Part shown: in pieces, positions 61,252-64,000 of the stretch | Layout of the letters: each line of letters opens with the position of its first letter | Position numbering within the stretch: the stretch's first letter is position 1 | From: Sulfuriferula sp047300855 | GTDB lineage: Bacteria > Pseudomonadota > Gammaproteobacteria > Burkholderiales > Sulfuriferulaceae | NCBI RefSeq assembly: GCF_047300855.1 | Contig: NZ_CP170197.1 | Location: 2,976,001 to 3,040,000 of the forward strand | DNA: 64,000 nt | Direction: 5' to 3' | Program-made: the position numbers and the translations under genes | The notes under the pieces: generated by a model | The model's input: only the letters and a program-made list of their open reading frames with translations | Told to the model about the DNA's origin: nothing | Database searches by the model: none

Positions 61252-61592
61252 TCCGCGCGCGCTGCCGGGTCTTTTTCCAGCATCTCCCGGTATTTTCTGC
61301 TCAAGGCAAGGAATCGGGGGGTAGGCCCAACATCTTCGTAAATCGGATCGCCTTGATCATCCCGCGCAATCACCTTGTCGCCCTGAACATAAGGCATGGC
61401 GCGCTCGAGCTCGTTCAGCGCCGCCGTTAACAACTCGCTGATGATCTCCGTTTCGTTGCGGCGCGGGTACATCTCGGCCAGCGCCGCGATTTTCGCGGCA
61501 TCGGGAAGCGGCAGCCGGATTCGGTATTCCTTCTCGGTCAGATGGCCATTTGCCGAGCTTTCCCATGCCTTCATCAGATCCGTAATATTCAT
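61248..61592 (-). CDS. Conserved protein annotated elsewhere as pili tip component
   Basis: Protein of 114 residues with LTEKEYRIRLPLPDAAKIAALAEMYP and QGDPIYEDVGPTPRFLAL. I recognise it as a conserved small family often labelled type 1 pili tip component, a label with no support in the sequence. It has no signal peptide, so a fimbrial role is doubtful. Start 61592 is chosen because the conserved MNITDLMKAWE begins there. Coupled to the DUF488 gene by a 4-nt overlap. Confidence 0.8.
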   Translation of the reverse strand: MNITDLMKAWESSANGHLTEKEYRIRLPLPDAAKIAALAEMYPRRNETEIISELLTAALNELERAMPYVQGDKVIARDDQGDPIYEDVGPTPRFLALSRKYREMLEKDPAARAE

Positions 61593-61740
61593 AACTTTTT
61601 CCGAGCTCCATACAATTCTGGCTGCGATCAATATAGCATCTTGCTTTAAAAGCGATATTAAGCGACGGCGCTATCTCCTGGCATTGCGTGCATCATCACG
61701 CACTTGTGGCTATTGGGGCCAAAATGCGGCATGGCGTAAA

Positions 61741-62316
61741 ATGAGCCGTCCCCGGACCGCCCTTGAACCCATGAATCTGAGTGCCATCGCCGACGAAGTG
61801 CGCAGTTGCGCGCGTTGTACGCTTTATCAGGAGCGTCACTGCGCGGTTCCCGGCGAAGGATCAGCGTGCGCCCGCATCATGCTGATTGGCGAAGCCCCTG
61901 GCGCACAGGAAGACCTTCAGGGCAGGCCCTTCGTCGGGCGCTCTGGAAAAATCCTGGATCATGCGTTGCAGATTGCCGGACTGAAACGGCAAGACTTGTT
62001 CATAACCAGTGTGGTGAAATGCCGGCCGCCGCACAACCGTCTGCCCCGGAAAATCGAGGTCGAAACCTGCATAGCGGCCCATTTGCAACGGCAGATCAGC
62101 GTTATCCAGCCGTTTATCATCTGTATTCTGGGAGGTGTGTCTGCCAAGGCATTGCTGGGAGAAGCAAGCTTGTCCCGCATCCGGGGCCGTCTGATTCAAA
62201 GAGACCGCCTTTACTTTCCGACCTATCATCCCGCAGCAGCCGGAAGAAATCCTGCGTGGCGCCAGATTTTCGAAGCCGACCTGGTGCAATTGCGCAGCCT
62301 GATAGATAACGTTTGA
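61741..62316 (+). CDS. Family 4 uracil-DNA glycosylase (Fe-S type)
   Basis: DNA repair enzyme of 191 residues. It carries GEAPGAQED (50-58), GRPFVGRSGK and a late TYHPAA. Cys23, Cys26, Cys94 and Cys110 form the 4Fe-4S set of family 4 UDG. ATG 61741 or 61771; neither has a clear ribosome-binding site, and 61771 would give 181 residues. Removes uracil from DNA. Confidence 0.88.
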   Translation: MSRPRTALEPMNLSAIADEVRSCARCTLYQERHCAVPGEGSACARIMLIGEAPGAQEDLQGRPFVGRSGKILDHALQIAGLKRQDLFITSVVKCRPPHNRLPRKIEVETCIAAHLQRQISVIQPFIICILGGVSAKALLGEASLSRIRGRLIQRDRLYFPTYHPAAAGRNPAWRQIFEADLVQLRSLIDNV

Positions 62317-62378
62317 CGCCACTGTAAACGCACCCTCCACAAGGCCATTCGCTGTGTTGCCCATAGAAACGGTATGCA

Positions 62379-62825
62379 TCAATTGGCCTGCTGTTGCCAG
62401 TTGTCATGGCGTTCGCGGCGCTCTTGGCGATAATTGGTCACTTCAAGGCGAATCCCGTCCGGGTCGGAGAAAAATGTCGCGGCGTAGTCAGGCGCATATT
62501 CCGGGTATAGCCGCGCTTCGGTGGCGGCGATTCCTGCGGCGCGGAGCTGCCCGGCGACACTTTCCACCTCGGCAATTGAATCCACCCGCAGGCAAAAGTG
62601 ATGCAGCCCGGGCGAGTATGCGTCATGTGCCGCAATGACTCGCGCGGGACGCAGGACGAAACCGAAGTGGCGGTTGAAGTACTGAATGTGCGGATCGCCA
62701 GCCAGCACGAACCTGTTCTTGCGAAAGCCCAGCGTCTGCAGGAGAACCTGGTCGTAGAAACGCTCCGATTTCTCGAGGTCTGACACGGTAATGTAGACAT
62801 GATCGATTCCGGTAATCTCAGGCAT
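62379..62825 (-). CDS. VOC-superfamily (glyoxalase/dioxygenase-like) protein
   Basis: Protein of 148 residues with paired beta-alpha-beta-beta-beta modules. GIDHVYITVSDL (metal His), GLHHFCLRV and GIRLEVTNY (metal Glu) are visible. Substrate unknown; glyoxalase, dioxygenase or fosfomycin-resistance functions occur in this fold. Confidence 0.87.
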   Translation of the reverse strand: MPEITGIDHVYITVSDLEKSERFYDQVLLQTLGFRKNRFVLAGDPHIQYFNRHFGFVLRPARVIAAHDAYSPGLHHFCLRVDSIAEVESVAGQLRAAGIAATEARLYPEYAPDYAATFFSDPDGIRLEVTNYRQERRERHDNWQQQAN

Positions 62826-62936
62826 AGCGGATTTCTCGATTGTGTGTAGGGCTGATTACCTGGTTCGCCTACGATATCGATCCCGCCTGGTTATGCCTCT
62901 TGTTTTGCGGGATCAACCAACAGGCTTTCCCAATGA

Positions 62937-63455
62937 CTATTCGCCTTCCCAATAGTCGATGCTTTGGCTTTCTCTGCTGACAAAACGGAACATTTGCGGC
63001 GCATCCCCCGCATCGGAGGGAAATTCCGCAAGAATGCCGAACTTTCCCGAATCGGGATATTCCGCAATTTCGGGCGACAATCGGGTGCTCACCGCAAGAT
63101 ATTTCATTTCGGCAGCGCCCGTATTAATAAACTGATGCGCTGTTTCCTTGCCGCCCGGCGGGCAGGCAACGATATCACCCGCCTTGACCGGGTAAACCGC
63201 CTCTCCGATTCGCACTTCACCGCTGCCTTCCAGAATAAAGAACATTTCCTCATTGACGCGGTGGTTGTGAAACGGGAAAGCACGCTTGCCTGGCGGCACC
63301 GCCGTGATGTTGTACCCGAGTTTCTGGGCGCCTATGAGTGGCGCCACAAAACCCATGCGGGCATCAAATCGCTGGGCGGCCTCACCGGTGGCAGCAAACG
63401 CCGCAGGGCGCGGCAGCAGTTCGACTTCGGAGATATTGATAATGGGTTTGATCAT
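62937..63455 (-). CDS. Cupin-domain protein
   Basis: Protein of 172 residues with one cupin domain. The metal motif FPFHNHRVNEEMFFILEG (H-x-H-x(n)-E) lies near residues 65-82, and VACPPGGKETAHQFINTG supplies the second motif. ACAGGAGGCAATATG fixes the start at 63455; the longer upstream frame is unlikely. Substrate unknown. Confidence 0.87.
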   Translation of the reverse strand: MIKPIINISEVELLPRPAAFAATGEAAQRFDARMGFVAPLIGAQKLGYNITAVPPGKRAFPFHNHRVNEEMFFILEGSGEVRIGEAVYPVKAGDIVACPPGGKETAHQFINTGAAEMKYLAVSTRLSPEIAEYPDSGKFGILAEFPSDAGDAPQMFRFVSRESQSIDYWEGE

Positions 63456-63685
63456 ATTGCCTCCTGTTTTCCTGGCACGCCGTTTTGTTTCTGGCGCTGG
63501 CTGGTATGGCCAGATCCCTATTGAAGTCCCATTTCCGTGGGTTTGACAGCCAGGCCCGTCATTCTGAAAGCGCAATACCGGCTGTGGTGGAAAGGAGACA
63601 TGGGATTAAATTCTATACCCGATGGCATCGACTTGTGCCGGCGTCGTCAAAATCGGCCGTGCGGTCTGGTTTATGTTCATTCGAT

Positions 63686-63719
63686 GCTATTCGATCTCCA
63701 GACTTGGGGATCGAATAGC
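63686..63719. repeat. Perfect 11-bp inverted repeat
   Basis: GCTATTCGATC (63686-63696), 12-nt loop, GATCGAATAGC (63709-63719). No T-tract follows on either strand. It may be an operator or an mRNA hairpin. The rest of the gap 63456-63887 shows no convincing gene. Confidence 0.55.
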
Positions 63720-63887
63720 GTAGCGCGGCCGCCCGCTTCTTCAGGCGCCTGACGGCCACTCGCTAAAAGGAAAAGGCGTGTCTTCTGAGGCAAAGGTAAT
63801 GAAATAGGCAATTTGTTGTAAATAACGCCCCAGGCTGCGGCCGAATGAAACCAATCGGGCAATGGGCGTATCGTTCAGCAAGCTGAT

Positions 63888-64000
63888 TCAGAACTGGATG
63901 CCCAGCGGGGTTCCGGTCACCTGGTGGGCCAGCCCCGTCAACAGCATGAACAAACCGCGAACGCATATGTTGCGCTTGGTGCCATTGTCGATAATCTGAT
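63888..64000 (-). CDS. C-terminal end of a gene running off the window
   Basis: Minus-strand frame ending at TGA 63888-63890, open to the window edge. The visible end reads in part RGLFMLLTGLAHQVTGTPLG and includes a hydrophobic segment, suggesting a small membrane protein. Too little is visible to name a family. Confidence 0.4.
   Translation of the reverse strand, partial: QIIDNGTKRNICVRGLFMLLTGLAHQVTGTPLGIQF

Noticed and set aside
63537..63752. 71-codon plus-strand frame upstream of the window end
   Set aside because: No ribosome-binding site or recognisable motif; it runs through a perfect inverted repeat and is probably non-coding.
1..64000. CRISPR arrays, tRNA or rRNA genes, transposases
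   Set aside because: No regularly spaced repeats, no T-loop GGTTCGA-type signatures and no transposase-like frames were found by reading.

Overview
The window is about 64 kb of a GC-rich (roughly 60 %) Gram-negative chromosome. The gene order fits a betaproteobacterium, possibly of the Nitrosomonadales. The pointers are the mraZ-rsmH-ftsL-ftsI-murE-murF division/cell-wall operon, lipopolysaccharide heptose and outer-membrane genes (hldC, dolP), a DUF1840 gene and an RNase P RNA of bacterial type A. No tRNA, rRNA, CRISPR array, insertion sequence or phage gene was found. The species cannot be fixed from the sequence alone.

Layout. (1) 1-5.8 kb: mra/dcw operon on the minus strand with 4-nt gene overlaps, a sigma-70 promoter and four 10-bp-spaced MraZ repeats; then greB, a small exported protein and rnpB. 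(2) 7.7-29.6 kb, plus strand: a glycine-rich membrane protein, a YfdX-type protein with its own histidine kinase/NtrC-family regulator pair and a CLC channel. These are followed by a mixed operon (46-residue CcoQ-like peptide, PRC-barrel protein, lipoprotein, membrane protein, orphan Rieske protein, GH15 glucan hydrolase, SDR and GMC dehydrogenases), an MFS transporter, a tripartite RND efflux system and a type II NADH dehydrogenase. (3) 30-38.8 kb: bo3 quinol oxidase cyoABCD, a DedA protein, a first cyanide-insensitive bd-type oxidase, a second yfdX and a second glycine-rich membrane protein. (4) 39-44.6 kb: accessory stretch with an AT-richer Shedu-like nuclease gene, a broken zinc-ribbon gene, a sulfotransferase, an acetyltransferase, an epimerase, sodC and a degenerate GGDEF protein. 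(5) 44.6-64 kb: second bd-type oxidase, then housekeeping genes (pyrC, rsmI, yraN-diaA-dolP, hldC, ubiD, dacB) and small conserved families.

The main discovery is a self-consistent sigma-54 regulon. Four promoters of the -24/-12 type, ahead of yfdX1-kinase-regulator-clc, the CcoQ-like/Rieske/glucan operon, cyoABCD and yfdX2, share one architecture. A distal and a proximal GGGG-N6-CCCC-type palindrome are followed about 42 bp later by an IHF box, which starts 19-20 bp before the -24 GG. The proximal palindrome centre always lies 60-64 bp from that GG. The sigma-54 activator encoded at 11141-12550, itself downstream of the first promoter, is the obvious candidate regulator. The predicted regulon ties a bo3 quinol oxidase, an orphan Rieske protein, a CLC chloride channel and periplasmic YfdX proteins to one two-component system. 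I do not recognise it as a described system. The inducing signal cannot be read from the sequence; YfdX and CLC hint at acid or envelope stress, the oxidases at redox state.
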